Shown here piece by piece: positions 21,407 to 32,860 of a DNA stretch of 64,000 bases. The notes under the pieces were generated by a model that ran no database searches, was not told the origin of the DNA, and saw nothing but the letters and a program-made list of their open reading frames with translations. The stretch covers positions 66,074,692 to 66,138,691 of the forward strand of contig OY987299.1 of NCBI GenBank assembly GCA_963920635.1. The letters run 5' to 3'. The position numbers were made by a program, and so were the translations under genes. The DNA comes from Pseudeuparius sepicola (Eukaryota > Arthropoda > Insecta > Coleoptera > Anthribidae). Within the stretch, counting starts at the first letter, position 1. Each line of letters opens with the position of its first letter.

Positions 21407-22735
21407 CCGGAATCAGCTGATTTATTTACTATTTCACTTACTCAAGTTTGGCTGCCAGTTTCTCTCTCTACACTATTTCCATCTACTTTACAATTCAATG
21501 TGTATTATGCATTATTGTATTTTGTCTCCGGGAAGCGCACTGTGAGCCAGAGAACTGTCAAATATGACAGCCGTGAGCAGTCTTTATTAATAAGCCAGTC
21601 AACGCTAATTACCTTGTTCGGGCTGTTGGTATCACAAACTTGTGTGTGTATTATGTCGATTAAATTTTTTTCATTTCCAAAGGTGCACATAATAAGGCAT
21701 AGGTACCTCCATATCTTTGTTAATAACAATTTTTTTTAAATTACCGCAAAAGAAGGAGTTTCATATGTAACTTTAGTTAATATCACGTAATTTGTACGAA
21801 AAAATTTGGAACGAGCCACACGGGGTCACTACAGTATTTTATATGTTCACGACTGGGGGACTGCGGCGGGAGTGCGAGCCTCGAGACCGCAAAGAGAGGA
21901 AATTATGTAACTGCGCACGCGCGGTCATAGTGGTAAATAGGTTCATATTTGTGACAAGTCTAGTGTTTATTTGTTACTGCATGATACTTTATTTACAACT
22001 AATGAGTGCGTATATTACTTCAAACTTTGTTGTCGTAAATAGGAGCTGATTAGCCACAAATATATTTTTAATTTTTTTATTGGCGCCTAATAAGTAACTT
22101 ATTAGTAGCAAAAAAGACATCTTAGCAAAAAATGTTAGTTGTGACAACAAAATGAAAAATTTGTCATTAATAGAAATCTATTAGTCTCAAGTAGTGGGTC
22201 GTAGCAAAATACTCTATTAGGTCCATTTTCCTCAGTGACTGATGTAAAAGCTATAACTAAATTAAAATACCTATACCTCAACTTAGTATCGAGTCCTAAG
22301 AATTGTAAGACATTACAAGTGATCTGTTCTAATTTTTTTTCGCTCCAAAATTAAAGTTTGAAAGTTGGTGTAGCGGGTTTTTTTGTGGACGGTTTCAACA
22401 ATTCTTGTGACTATGGCTCCTTTAATCTACGATAAATGGTCCTGATTTTTTATGGGATGAGAATGGATAATGGTCCTGTTGCCGAATCCAATAAGTAGAA
22501 TGAAACAACAACAAAATTAACTTAACCTAACCTGTTCTGTGATTATTCCATTGAGGTACCATACTAACTCAATGGATTATTCTAACCTCTAGTTCATAAC
22601 TTTATTATCGAGTGATAATAACATCAGAACTTAAGCAGAAGTACGTATTTTGTTGAATTATTATGCTAAATCTAAATATAAGAAATGCCTGAGAGCAGAG
22701 GTTGGCATGCTGTAGTTGTGGGAGTTGTTTTATAA
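21407..22735. other. Unassigned stretch with a dispersed repeat
   Basis: About 21,510-21,620 (TTGTATTTTGTCTC...CAGTCTTTATTAATA) recurs at about 29,790-29,890, so it is a dispersed repeat. At 22,505-22,535 AACTTAACCTAACCT resembles two units of insect telomere repeat, too short to interpret. A short GC-rich patch (21,850-21,930) has no recognised function. No gene is supported. Confidence 0.4.
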
Positions 22736-22744
22736 TTTACCTAT

Positions 22745-24006
22745 GGAAGTGGCTATTTATACGTCCGACGGATACAAACGTCAGTATACGTCTTGCGCTC
22801 TCATTGGCGGGCTGAGTCACGTGACTTCTTTGGACGTGCATTTAACTCCGTACACGTCCGAAGCCGAAGTAAACTAATATTTAGATACGTCGGAAGTGCA
22901 TTTTTCTCAAGCATCTTTGCAATAAGGAGCGTATGCACTGCTCCTTTTTGGGGGATAGACGCTGCCGTATGAAAAAAGTAGTGGTAATAATTTCCAATGG
23001 TGTAACTCATCCCCGGTTTTCTTGAAATTTTGGCTATACCCCGATTACTGTTAAGAAGTCCCGACTTTGTCAGATGACATTCTTCACAAAATCCCTAGGA
23101 ATTTTCTGTTAATCATGGGTATAACATTGGTATATGTGTCTCAACCAGTTAATGACGTCACTTATTGATTTATGATGTGAAAAGTTACCCAAGTGATACG
23201 AAAAAAAGAGCATAATAAAATAAAAACCCTATTGCAATCACGATTATACAGCTATAAATAACAATAACTATGACTACAACTCATTTTAATAATAATTTCA
23301 AACGTCATGGAAACACTTTTCATTTTGGTATTTCGTAATAATCAGCTGCTTTTGGCAGCGTCTATGGGCGGACTCAGGCAAATTTAGCTTGGGTGTGTCA
23401 AAGTGACAGTGAAGGTTTTCCAGATCGTTCAAACTGGTTCAAACATTCGGCAATGAAAATATTCGCGGGTTTTCTACGTTTCGTGAGTTTTACCATCATC
23501 TGTGTTGTTCTTGTTCGAGTTACTTTTCGTGTTATTAGTGCAAATGGGCTAGTTACTGACCTGAACTTATGACCCGGTTGTATGTTATTCTGCATTGATG
23601 CCAAGTTAGGATATCGAAATTACCAATTGACAGTCTCAGTAAGGACTTCTTAAAATAATTTTACTATAGGTAGGTACCCCGTATTTTCGCCCGATGCGAC
23701 GTTCGGCGTTGTGGGTTATATCATTGTAAATAATAAAATAACCACTTCATTTTTCATTCGCAGCGCCCATCGCGGAAAAAGTAGGGCATACGCAATATAA
23801 AATGAGACAAGATAGGTCTGAATAATCTCGGACATCATCCAATCGACTTAGTAAACCACAAAATATATAGGTTATAGTAAACAAGCCGATTCATAATCCA
23901 TCGGACGGTAGAAGTAAGGTTATGTGTCACGTGGCTCAATCGACCAATGAGAGCGCAAGACGTATACTGACGTTTGTATCCGTCGGACGTATAAATAGCC
24001 ACTTCC
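22745..24006. mobile_element. Mutator-like (9-bp TSD) non-autonomous element
   Basis: The inverted ends GGAAGTGGCTATTTATACG and complement extend about 80 bp inward (through AAACGTCAGTATACGTCTTG and CTCATTGG). The 9 bases TTTACCTAT flank both sides (22,736-22,744; 24,007-24,015), as for Mutator-like elements; Merlin (8-9 bp) is an alternative. No transposase frame is evident in the 1.26 kb. Each end holds a TATTTATA box-like word and a GTCACGTG E-box-like word a few tens of bases inward. Confidence 0.7.
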
Positions 24007-24015
24007 TTTACCTAT

Positions 24016-24751
24016 TATACCTACTCTCACAACGTGTGGACTGTTTTGATTATTTTATTGGTACGTAGTAGTATATTATATCAGTTATTAATATTTAAAA
24101 AAGTATACTGCTCATAAGGGATTTTTCCTTTTATAATGTGAAGATTTTTGGGTGAAAAGTATAAGTACACTTTTTGTAAATTCTGATTTGGAAATAATAT
24201 GATTTCAAACAATACTGTACTAAAAACGGAATTCACTTTTTGAACTTTCAAATAGACAAATCAGAGGACAAATCATTGCATTATCAACAGGCGAATTCAA
24301 TGTTAAACAATTGTAAGGACATGCTGTGTGCATACCTTTGTTCGACAACTGGCCGATAGACATTTAAGTGTCATTGAAAAACCTTTTTATATTTGTAGTG
24401 TTGTTCTTGTTTTTGAGGTGCCCAGCTGTGGTTTACATAATTACTTCCGTTGCGATGTGATAAAATGACATAAATCAGATGTTTTATGAACTATCAACTT
24501 TCAGTTTAGCGTGTGTTTAATACAAAGTAATAATACTTTTATTATTTTTTATGCACAACTTTATCTTTTCATAGCAGCAAATAGCCATGTTTTATTGGTG
24601 TTGACAGTCACTATTGTTAATTGTTTTTTAGTACAGGTATAGAAAGAAAACAGTAAAGAAGGGGTGTTAAGGGCTGTAACCCCGCATGATGCAGATCCAA
24701 AGAAAAAATAGAGAAACGATCAGTATTCTTTGGTTTTGAGACAGTAGAGCC
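24016..24751. other. Unassigned A/T-rich stretch
   Basis: No open frame longer than chance, RNA-like structure or recognised repeat is visible. Confidence 0.4.
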
Positions 24752-24759
24752 GAAAATAG

Positions 24760-25315
24760 GGTAATTATGGAACACACCGGATGCACCGCCCGATATTCTT
24801 GAAATTTTGGCTACCCCCCTATTTTCGAGGTCCCTGAACATGAATCTGACCTCAGTTTGTGGTGCTCGGACGTAGTTTCCGAGAAAATGAATTTTCAAAT
24901 TTCCTCACTTTTCACGGCGCTATTTGTGGTTATAATCCGGATGAATTTTTACTGTATGCAGCGCGCCGAATGTCGGGTGCGCGCCGAATGTCGGGCGAAA
25001 ACAGTGGCCGGGCCGGACGTACATGGCAAAAATCTTTCAAAATTTCGGTTTTTCCGCGGGTTTTCGCGAAGTTTCGATGTTGCAAAAGGTGCAAAATAGG
25101 GTGGTGATTAGTTTGAGCAAATTCATTTCGATTATAACCACATATATTGCCGTGAAAAGTGGGGTTTCAAAAGGAAATTTGAAAATTCATTTTCTCGGAA
25201 ACTACATCCGAGCACCACAAACTGAGGTCAGATTCGTGTTCAGGGACCTCGAAAATAGGGGTAGCCAAAATTTCACGAAAATCGGGCGGTGCATACGGTG
25301 TGTTCCATAATGACC
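24760..25315. mobile_element. hAT-like foldback MITE, copy 3 (TSD GAAAATAG)
   Basis: The ends are GGTAATTATGGAACACACCG and complement, flanked by GAAAATAG on both sides (24,752-24,759; 25,316-25,323). The arms and CpG-rich core match copies 1 and 2. GCGCGCCGAATGTCGGG is locally duplicated at 24,961-24,998. The overlapping short frames in two phases are not credible genes. Confidence 0.8.
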
Positions 25316-25344
25316 GAAAATAGTTAGGGTAAATAAAAAGGAAC

Positions 25345-25470
25345 CCGTGTTCGCTTAATGTTTCAAATAACCGGCTAATCGGTTAAATCACAATGAAAAA
25401 TTAACCAGTTATTAACCGGTTAATCACAAAAATAACCAGTTATTGGGATAACCGGTTATTTTTGCCCATC
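25345..25470. repeat. Cluster of AACCGGTTA-type palindromes
   Basis: AACCGGCTAATCGGTTA, TTAACCAGTTATTAACCGG, ATAACCAGTTATT and ATAACCGGTTATTTTTGCCC occur within about 110 bp. AACCGGTT matches the Grainyhead consensus, but the ...TTTTTGCCCATCC end suggests the border of a short DNA transposon, so this is more likely an element end than an enhancer. Confidence 0.45.
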
Positions 25471-26045
25471 CTAACCAAGACATTACCTATATGCCTTGTG
25501 CGGTCGCGGTAGCACGACTTGTATCCGTTGAATGTTCTGTGATCTGAAAATAATCATTCTAGGCATGGCATATATGGCATAGTTTTTTTGACCATAACTT
25601 TTGTATTTGTGGCTTGTCTGTTTTTACGGTATTCGATTTCTTGGAAAAAAACTACACAAGCTTAGTTTTTGAACCATCAATTTAGCCTAAAAACTGCCGA
25701 GATAATCGAGCGTAATGTCTTACCTGGGACACTGTGTACCAATTGGTGTAGGCTGTACCTATTCATATACATACATAATTTTTCAGCTTGGGTCAGGTGG
25801 GGACCATTGATAAGAAATTTAAAGAAATTATCACTGAAAATTTCCAGCTTCTACTAGCATTTATTCAGTGCGGTAGGTAGCACACTCTAAAATTTCCTAG
25901 CCTCAATTATTGTTCTTGTAAAATTAGGGGTGCACTAGCAGGAGGTTGGTCCGGGAATTCTCGCCATTCCAACCACAGGTACTAAGGATTTTCTATTCTT
26001 GAGGAAGGGGTAACTAGGAGGGAACAACCTAACAATACTCACCCG
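25471..26045. other. Unassigned stretch
   Basis: No gene is supported. The right end (25,925-26,047), GC-richer, may continue at 28,033 beyond the mariner element, whose insertion split it. Confidence 0.35.
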
Positions 26046-26050
26046 GTATA

Positions 26051-28032
26051 CAGGGTGTCCGGAAATAAATGCACCAACTTGAAAAATTAAAAAGAAAAAT
26101 GGAAAATATGACGAAAAGTTCATATGAACATGGATCCGCAGATGTTTGGTTTTCGAGATGCAGGGTGTTGAAATTTAAATTTTATTTTCGATTTTTTTAA
26201 ATAACTTTTTGAGACGACAAAATTTTCGTGCAAAATTTGGTAGTCATGTTTTTTTTGGGATGAGAAATCATAATTTGGTATTATTTTTGGTGCAATACGT
26301 AGAGGGCGCTGCGTACGCTATCATTATTTAATTTAATTTGCCCTAACTTTTTTGACAGTAAACTTTTACGACATTTTGTGAATGTATCCTCTTCCCACAC
26401 GTTTTCTAAGCAAAAAAGGTATACTTGGTGCATAACGCCAAAGGTGACCGTTTTCGAGAAATTTTCAAATTTCTGCAACGATGCAGGTGCATATCGACAC
26501 TCGTATGCAATTAAATTCTAGGCGTTAATCATAGGTGCCTGGCGTTCACAATAAACAAACACATTTAAACTTACGCCAAAAGGTGAACAAAAAAAATTGC
26601 TACATTAATTCGGTTAGAATCATCGGAAGATGGCATTATCATACCATGTTTCATGTCCCCTGTCTAAACTCGGAAACTTACCTGCATTTCATAGAAAATT
26701 GCAAACAAGAAACCATGAATGTTACAAATTATTTTCATGAAACTTTTATTAAGAGTTCGATTCTTACAATTGAATTTTATTAGGTAAGTGAAATTAGTCA
26801 ATTATGTAAAACGTGTTCAAAGTGGGAACCGTTTTGTTGAACACAAACCCGCAGACGTTTTACAAAATTTTGACGTATTTTCCAATGAATGTTTGGTATC
26901 TGTTTAATATCTTCAGCCGCGGCAAGGATTCGTTGTTGTAAGTGATCGCGATTTCTAATTGGCACGGCATAGACGCGATCCTTCATGGCCCCCCAGAAAG
27001 AAAAGTCCATAGCGTTTAAGTCCGCAGAACGGGGAGGCCATGCTGCGTTGGGGGAATTGTTACCAATCCAACGTCTTGGATAATTTTCATTCAGCCATTC
27101 GGTTACGATCTGCCCTCGGTGTGGTGGGGCACCATCATGCATAAACTCTGTCTAATATCAAGGGGAATATCTTCCATAAGAATTGGTAGTTCATGTTCCA
27201 AAAGATACCGGTAAGTTTCAGCATTTAACCGAGGGGGCAAGAAATGTGGACCAATGATGTAATCTCCGACGATTCCAGCCCAGCAATTGACTGAACATCT
27301 ATCTTGTTGCACTGTTAACAAACGACGTCCTCCTGCATTAGATTTTGTTACATTTACAGAACCCGTTTCCATAAGTTGCCGGTGCACACGTGAAAACATT
27401 GAATGATATGGAAGTATTCGTTGGGGAAATCGGTCAGAGTACAGTCTCCGCGCGAGACGTGAATTTCCACGGGCCTCTCCATACATCAGGTGCATTTGAA
27501 CCTTTTCTTGCATGGGTAATATCACCATTTTTTCAGAAAAAAGTAGAAAAGATAATCTAACAACATACATACAATCATACGAGTGTCGATATGCACCTGC
27601 ATCGTTGCAGAAATTTGAAAATTTCTCGAAAACGGTCACCTTTGGCGTTATGCACCAAGTATACCTTTTTTGTTTAGAAAACGTGTGGGAAGAGGATACA
27701 TTCACAAAATGTCGTAAAAGTTTACTGTCAAAAAAGTTAGGACAAATTAAATTAAATAATGATAGCGTACGCAGCGCCCTCTACGTATTGCACCAAAAAT
27801 AATACCAAATTATGATTTCTCATCCCAAAAAAGCCCCGACTACCAAATTTTGCAGGAAAATTTTGTCGTCTCAAAAAGTTATTTAAAAAAATCGAAAATA
27901 AAATTTAAATTTCAACACCCTGCATCTCGAAAACCAAACATCTGCGGACCCATGTTCATAAGAACTTTTCGTCATATTTTCCATTTTTCTTTTTAATTTT
28001 TCAAGTTGGTGCATTTATTTCCGGACACCCTG
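26051..28032 (-). mobile_element. Mariner-like (IS630/Tc1 superfamily) element, about 450-bp inverted repeats, TSD TA
   Basis: The ends are CAGGGTGTCCGGAAATAAAT and complement, flanked by TA. The inverted arms run 26,051-26,510 and 27,570-28,032, and a 65-codon stretch read from the two arms is identical in protein, so they are almost unchanged. The minus strand carries the remains of its transposase. Confidence 0.85.
26798..27528 (-). pseudogene. Mariner-like transposase, internally deleted and frameshifted
   Basis: Translation probably began at the ATG at 27,528 (MVILPMQEK), since upstream codons lie in the inverted repeat. An N-terminal helix-turn-helix-like part (EARGNSRLARRLYSDRFPQR) runs to ...GGRRLLTVQQD and then joins WAGIVGDYIIGPHFLPPRL, so the intervening block with the first catalytic Asp (the usual DEA-F-RDG segment) is deleted. 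A frame change at about 27,125 leads to MHDGAPPH with the second catalytic Asp and SADLNAMDFSFWG with the third. It ends in the usual QNGSHFEHVL tail. The enzyme cannot be active; near-identical ends suggest it was moved by a relative. Confidence 0.85.
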
Positions 28033-28640
28033 TATATCGGCACAAGAGGCCAAAGAAGAAGCAGCCAGAAGCGGAGAGCGCAGAGAGCGAGAGATCAGAG
28101 AGTAGAGAGTAGTGAGAGAGCGTCCTCGGTGACCGCAGCCTTTTTATATCATGTGGCGGCGCCACCATCGTCGAGTGCACTGGCCACCCATTGGTCGGGA
28201 CCACGGCAGGTGATCGTCCCCACTCTTCTAGTAGCCAAAACGGTCGCCGGGGGCTAGACGGGCAGTTTGGGATGGTTGCACCCCGTACAGGTCTCGGCCG
28301 GTAGTCTCCCTGGATCGGGCATGTCTCATTTACCCGGTTTTCCAAAAAGAACGGTGGCTCTAGCTGCAAGTTGAGTTAGTAATTCGGTTCTACCCCTTTC
28401 CTTTATGGTAACATAAAAATTTATTATTCGGCGGCGGAAAGCCGGAAAATAATCAAAACCAGGATTTAATTAAATGCAATGAAACTCTCGAATATCGGCC
28501 TACTATGTAGAAAAAGTCATCGGTGTGAATATAAAAACTACTACGGCGGACGGCCGGCCGCTAAAAATAGCGCGGCGAGGAATTAGGCGGGTGTAAAATA
28601 AAAATTTAAACTGGAAACTAGTAACTTTATTACACTCCTT
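28033..28640. other. GC-rich, LTR- or promoter-like region
   Basis: It contains a GAGAG-rich run (28,065-28,125), TTTTTATATCA (28,140), CGGCGGCGGAAAGCCGG (about 28,430) and CGGACGGCCGGCCGC (28,550). The base composition is unlike its surroundings. It could be an LTR or leader of an unrecognised retroelement, or a CpG-rich promoter. Frames on both strands overlap and lack domains. Confidence 0.35.
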
Positions 28641-29389
28641 CAAACAAATTTTAATTTACCTTTTTAACACTGGTTAGAAAAACGTGCTTGTAAAAATTAT
28701 ACATATAATGTGGCCTTTTGAAAGGATATGGTAATTCATTGCGTGCAGCAAAAATTTTATAAGCACTAACTTGTATTATTTTTACTTCTACATCACTAAG
28801 GAGTGTTATGTGTCATCACTGAAATAATTGAGTTTTTGTCAGTTGAAAATTAACAATAAAATATAACTTTTGTCTCTTCTAAGAATGAAAAAAGATATCT
28901 TGCTTACTGCATAAATATTTATATGAGACCACATAGTTAACCACCAGTTGATTGGCCTAATACTCCATGATCAATTGATTGCTTCGGTAATTAATTGATT
29001 CCTTAGTAATATTTTATGTTCATATTAAGTTACTTTCAAATGTTTTTCTTACATTTAAACTGTTTGGCCTTGGAAATTTGACTAATTTTTACCTGGAGCG
29101 CAATTTTTAGCAGCAAAATTAAGTTTCATTTGTTTTTGTTTATAACCCCCTGCCCCATCGATAAAGTATAGCTACCGCCCTGTGGGTACCTATCCCTCAC
29201 TTTTCAAATGTGTACCTACTGCCCTGACACAAAAGTCATAAGATAGGGTGTCTTTTTGATATTCCGAGAAAAAATCTTTTTTGGCCTTTCACTTTTGCAC
29301 TCAGTTTTATTTTAATTCCAATCATATATTTATAAAATTATTCATTCTTCTGAAAATAGGTCTATTTCAATAATTATAATTATTTACAG
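28641..29389 (+). other. Presumed intron upstream of the polo exon
   Basis: A/T-rich and without reading frames. It ends with a good acceptor (ATTATTTACAG at 29,379-29,389). Earlier polo exons (ATP-binding loop, VAIK lysine) were not found anywhere upstream in the window. Confidence 0.5.
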
Positions 29390-29618
29390 TCTATGATGGA
29401 ATTGCACAAACGCAGAAAAGCTATCACCGAGCCAGAAACAAGATTTTATATGAAGCAGATTTTAAGTGGTGTTCAATATTTGCACCACAACAGAATAATA
29501 CATCGTGATTTAAAATTAGGTAACTTGTTTTTAAATGATGAACTGCACGTAAGGATAGGAGATTTTGGACTTGCAGCTAAGATTGAATATGATGGTGAGA
29601 GGAAAAAGACACTATGTG
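29390..29618 (+). CDS. polo: Polo kinase, one internal exon (catalytic loop to start of activation segment)
   Basis: The exon follows the acceptor TTTACAG and ends G|GTAAGC, in phase 1. It reads [20 protein letters not shown], then [20 protein letters not shown] with the HRD catalytic loop (Asp is the base, KLGN completes the Mg site), and [20 protein letters not shown], starting the activation segment with DFG. The MELHKRRK hinge and [10 protein letters not shown] are diagnostic of Polo-like kinase 1, the mitotic Ser/Thr kinase of centrosomes and kinetochores. The next exon would carry the activating Thr and GTPNYIAPE but was not found downstream. Only this exon is visible, so it may belong to a gene with long TE-filled introns or be a detached duplicate. 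It is intact, which favours the former. Confidence 0.85.
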
Positions 29619-30425
29619 GTAAGCAAATTATCATAAAAGATATTTTGAATGGGTGTTTCAATGGGCATCGGCCCATGGTATACTATGGGAAACAAAAAGA
29701 AAAAGTAATATGATTGACTGATGTATTTATAAAATTTTAATTTCATATGCAGGAAAACAGATGGCGCTCATGGCTAACAATGTATTTTGCATTGTATTTT
29801 GTCTCAGGAAAGCGGGTGGGACAAAAAAGTATTGGATGTGACAGGTTTGATCAGTCTTTATTAATACGTCAGTCAACGGTAATATCCTGATTTGTGGTTG
29901 TTAAATGGAGCATATTAGATAATAGATTTTTTAATAAATGAACATTTATATGGATGCTTTTTGTCACGATCCACATCCATATTATTTATCCAGGAAGATA
30001 CGTATTTTGTTTCATTTGAAAATATTGGTATTAAAATATTTAAATTTTCCTTCTAATTACATTCTTTACCAGAAATTTTCAGTGCGTAACTTATGGAGCA
30101 TACAGAAATACAAAAAATAAAAATAAAATTCTTATTTACCATGTTTCTATCGTATTTAGTTTCTTAGATACAAGGCGACCAAATTTACTCTTTAAAATTG
30201 AATATTGACCGTATCTTCTACTTTATATTAGGTACATTATTGAAATTTGACACTGCTGGGTTTTTGGGGATGGAAAATAATCTCAAAATGTCAATTTCTA
30301 CATTTCTCACACAGAGCCCAACTTGTGCTAATTTTGGATTGTGCTTTTACTCGTAACTTTTCGAGGTTATGTTTTTGGTCTTGCAGGTCAAAAAATGTAT
30401 TAGTGCGTTGAATGCCATTTTCAGA
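29619..30425. other. Post-exon sequence with dispersed repeat
   Basis: GTAAGC begins an intron. At 29,790-29,890 a repeat also present at 21,510-21,620 occurs (TTGTATTTTGTCTC, CAGTCTTTATTAATA). No further polo exon is recognised. Confidence 0.45.
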
Positions 30426-30429
30426 GAGC

Positions 30430-31185
30430 TATTCAACAAAAAAAAAAGTTTTAAAAATCGGGAGGGCGCTGGTAGCAGCATAAAAATTAAAATCGCATGA
30501 GGTAAAGTGCCTTTTCTGTGCGAAATATTGAAAAATTTTATTAGAAAAACTTACTTAGAATTAAAAAATATGTCGTATCAAATTACAAACCTAAATAATA
30601 TTTTTTTATTTATAATTTTTTTAATATTATAAATGTAATCATAATTTAAATTTATTTATTCTACCCATATTCCTCCATTTTCAGCACACATCTCAACCCT
30701 GTTTTTAAATTCGTTGTAGCTATTTTGAATGGCTTGAAGGTCAATTGAATTTATAGCATTTGTAATTTTAATGTTTTAAGAAGAGTATGCCATGGAAACA
30801 AAAATAAAAGTGATCCGTCTTTGTTTCAGAATAATTTATTGTTGGAGAAACATGGGTAGAATAAATAAATTAAAATTATGATTACATTTATATTATTTAA
30901 AAAAATATATAAATAAAAAAATATTTACTTCTGTAATTTGATACGTCATATTTTTTTAATTCTGAGCAAGTTTTTCTAATACAATTTTTCAATATTTCGC
31001 ACAGAAAAGGCGCTTTACCTGATGCGATTTTTATTTTTAAGCTGCTACCAGCACCCCCTATAAATTTTTTAAAGTCCAAGATACTAAAAATAGTTTTTGG
31101 GTAAAGCAAGAGCAGAATACAAAAATTGTGTTTGTAATGCAAAAAAATTGGCATATACACCTATAATACTGCTTTACCGTGGACA
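30430..31185. mobile_element. Foldback element with mariner transposase tail
   Basis: The arms at about 30,455-30,665 and 30,850-31,075 are inverted copies (sharing TCTGTGCGAAATATTGAAAAA and TATGATTACATTTATA-type words). Between them, minus strand 30,770-30,650 encodes AIQNSYNEFKNRVEMCAENGG, the C-terminal tail pattern of Tc1/mariner-like transposases. The outer ends were not pinned down. Confidence 0.6.
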
Positions 31186-31203
31186 CATTGTATATATATA
31201 TAT

Positions 31204-31422
31204 ACAGGGTGTCTTAAATAACTGGCATTCTTTTTTTGGGTAATAGAGATGGTCATTCTGAACCACTTTTCTTAATAATTTTTTTTCCTAGCACCGAGAT
31301 TTTTCTAGAATTCATCCCCTCAAAATCCCTCCTCTATGAAAACACGGCACTGGCGCCCTGCCAACAACCGAGTAGAAAATGGTAAATCATCAACTATTAA
31401 AGTATAGTATTTTGAGACCGAG
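31204..31422. mobile_element. Left part of a mariner-type MITE split by gypsy element G2
   Basis: TACAGGGTGTCTTAAATAACTGGCATTC begins it after a TATATA run. The inverted right end ...GGATGCCAGTGATTTCAGAC lies at 36,650-36,706. Gypsy G2 sits between, with CCGAG duplicated. Confidence 0.75.
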
Positions 31423-31651
31423 TGTTATGTCTTGTGCAATAAAATAATATAATAGGATATTAAGTTATAATTAGAAATAAGACAACCATTAACTTGAACA
31501 GTTTTCTGTATTCACTTTATGCGCCCAGTTCCCAAAATCGATATAAAAAGTAACAAGTTTTTTTATGATACAAAAACTCCAACGATTTACTGTCTGTCGT
31601 AATTTATATACTATACCAAATGTCCTTACAATATTTGTTAACCATATAACA
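31423..31651 (-). repeat. 3' LTR of G2 with adjacent polypurine tract
   Basis: On the minus strand the LTR is preceded by AGTGGGGGAGG (31,652-31,662), the polypurine tract. Confidence 0.9.
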
Positions 31652-31711
31652 CCTCCCCCACTAATTAAATTGAACATACCTATGGATACTAATCTTAACC
31701 AAACTACTATA

Positions 31712-32860
31712 CTAACTTAAAATTAATCTATCGGGAGCTTTTAATTGGCTCCTACGCCTTAGCACTCTTTCAGCAGAAGATACATCCTTTATTATACAAT
31801 CAGTGCCATCAGGCTCATTCGTAGTTAACCTATCGTTGTTGACTTTCTCATTAACCAATTCTGAGCGTGGAATGATTTGGAGATCCTTTTGAGGTCTTGC
31901 CGACTCATTTATTTTAAGTTGGTTAGTGTGTCGTTTCCAAAGCATTCCCTGATCAGTTTGAACTTTATAGGTTCGACTTCCAAGAACTTCTACAATAGTC
32001 CCCGGACACCACCTTGGTTGTTGAATTCTGTAATCGCGCACCCAAACTCTGTCGTTTTTGCTATACGAGGGATTAGTTGGTGTAGAGTAATATTTTTTTG
32101 AATACTCCTGTTTACCTTCTACAATAGTTTGAGTGGAGGGTAACAATAAATCGAAATTTGTCCCAACATGCCTCCCCATAAGTAATTTCGAAGGTTTCTC
32201 TCCTGTAGTGCTATGAGGGGTGTTTCGATGATGAAATAAGAAACGTTGTATTATTAAATGAAGATCATAGTCGGGTTTTTCATAAGTACCTTTAAGTAGA
32301 GCATTTTTCATTATCCTAACGGCACTCTCTGCTAACCCATTTGTTGCGGGATGATAGGAAGCTCCGGTGAGATGTTTAATGCCACTATTCTTCAAAAAAT
32401 TTTTGAACTCATCTGAAGTGAAAGTGGTTGCGTTGTCGGTGCAGATTTCCTTGGGCAAACCGAAACGTGCAAACATTTCTCGAAATATTTTTATAGCTGT
32501 TTTTGATGTTAGATTTAATACTTCAAAACATTCGATCCATTTAGAAGTCGCGTCCTGAACTACCAAAAAAATTTTATTTTTGATTGGCCCAAAAAAATCA
32601 GCATGTAGTCGAGTCCAAGGAGTTTTTGGCCATTCCCACATTTCTAAAGAATTATGTTGTTTGTTACTGGCATATATGGCACATGCATGACTCGCTTTTA
32701 CAGTTCTCTCTATGTCTGCGTCTATGGTTGGCCACCACACATATGACCTTGCAAAGTTTTTAATTTTTACTATACCCATATGTGTTTTATGCAATTTTGT
32801 TAAAATAAGATGTTGTAATTTAGGTGGAATAATCAGGCGATATCCCCACGAGACACTCAT
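31712..32860 (-). pseudogene. G2 pol: integrase
   Basis: This open frame of 382 codons starts near the HHCC zinc domain (LHKTHMG supplies the histidines; the Cys pair is degenerate, C-A-I-Y). The core follows with Asp in LHADFFGPI, Asp in CTDNATTF and Glu in NGLAESAVRIMK, the DDE triad, then RFLFHHRNTPHS and the GRHVG tail. The C-terminal part has the small SH3-like DRVWVRDYR segment. No chromodomain is seen. The frame is intact, but its start is created by a one-base shift against the preceding pol frame, so it could not be made as part of the polyprotein. Confidence 0.85.

Noticed and set aside
22505..22540. TTAGG-like telomere repeat (CTTAACCTAACCT)
   Set aside because: Only about two units; too short to be a telomeric tract.
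24857..25310. Overlapping 80-95-aa frames
   Set aside because: They are readings of the hAT-like MITE arms; the same frames recur with the repeat at 10.9-11.5 and 19.8-20.4 kb.
28001..28369. 122-aa minus-strand frame in the GC-rich region
   Set aside because: It runs into the mariner TIR, has no domain and is mirrored by a frame on the other strand.
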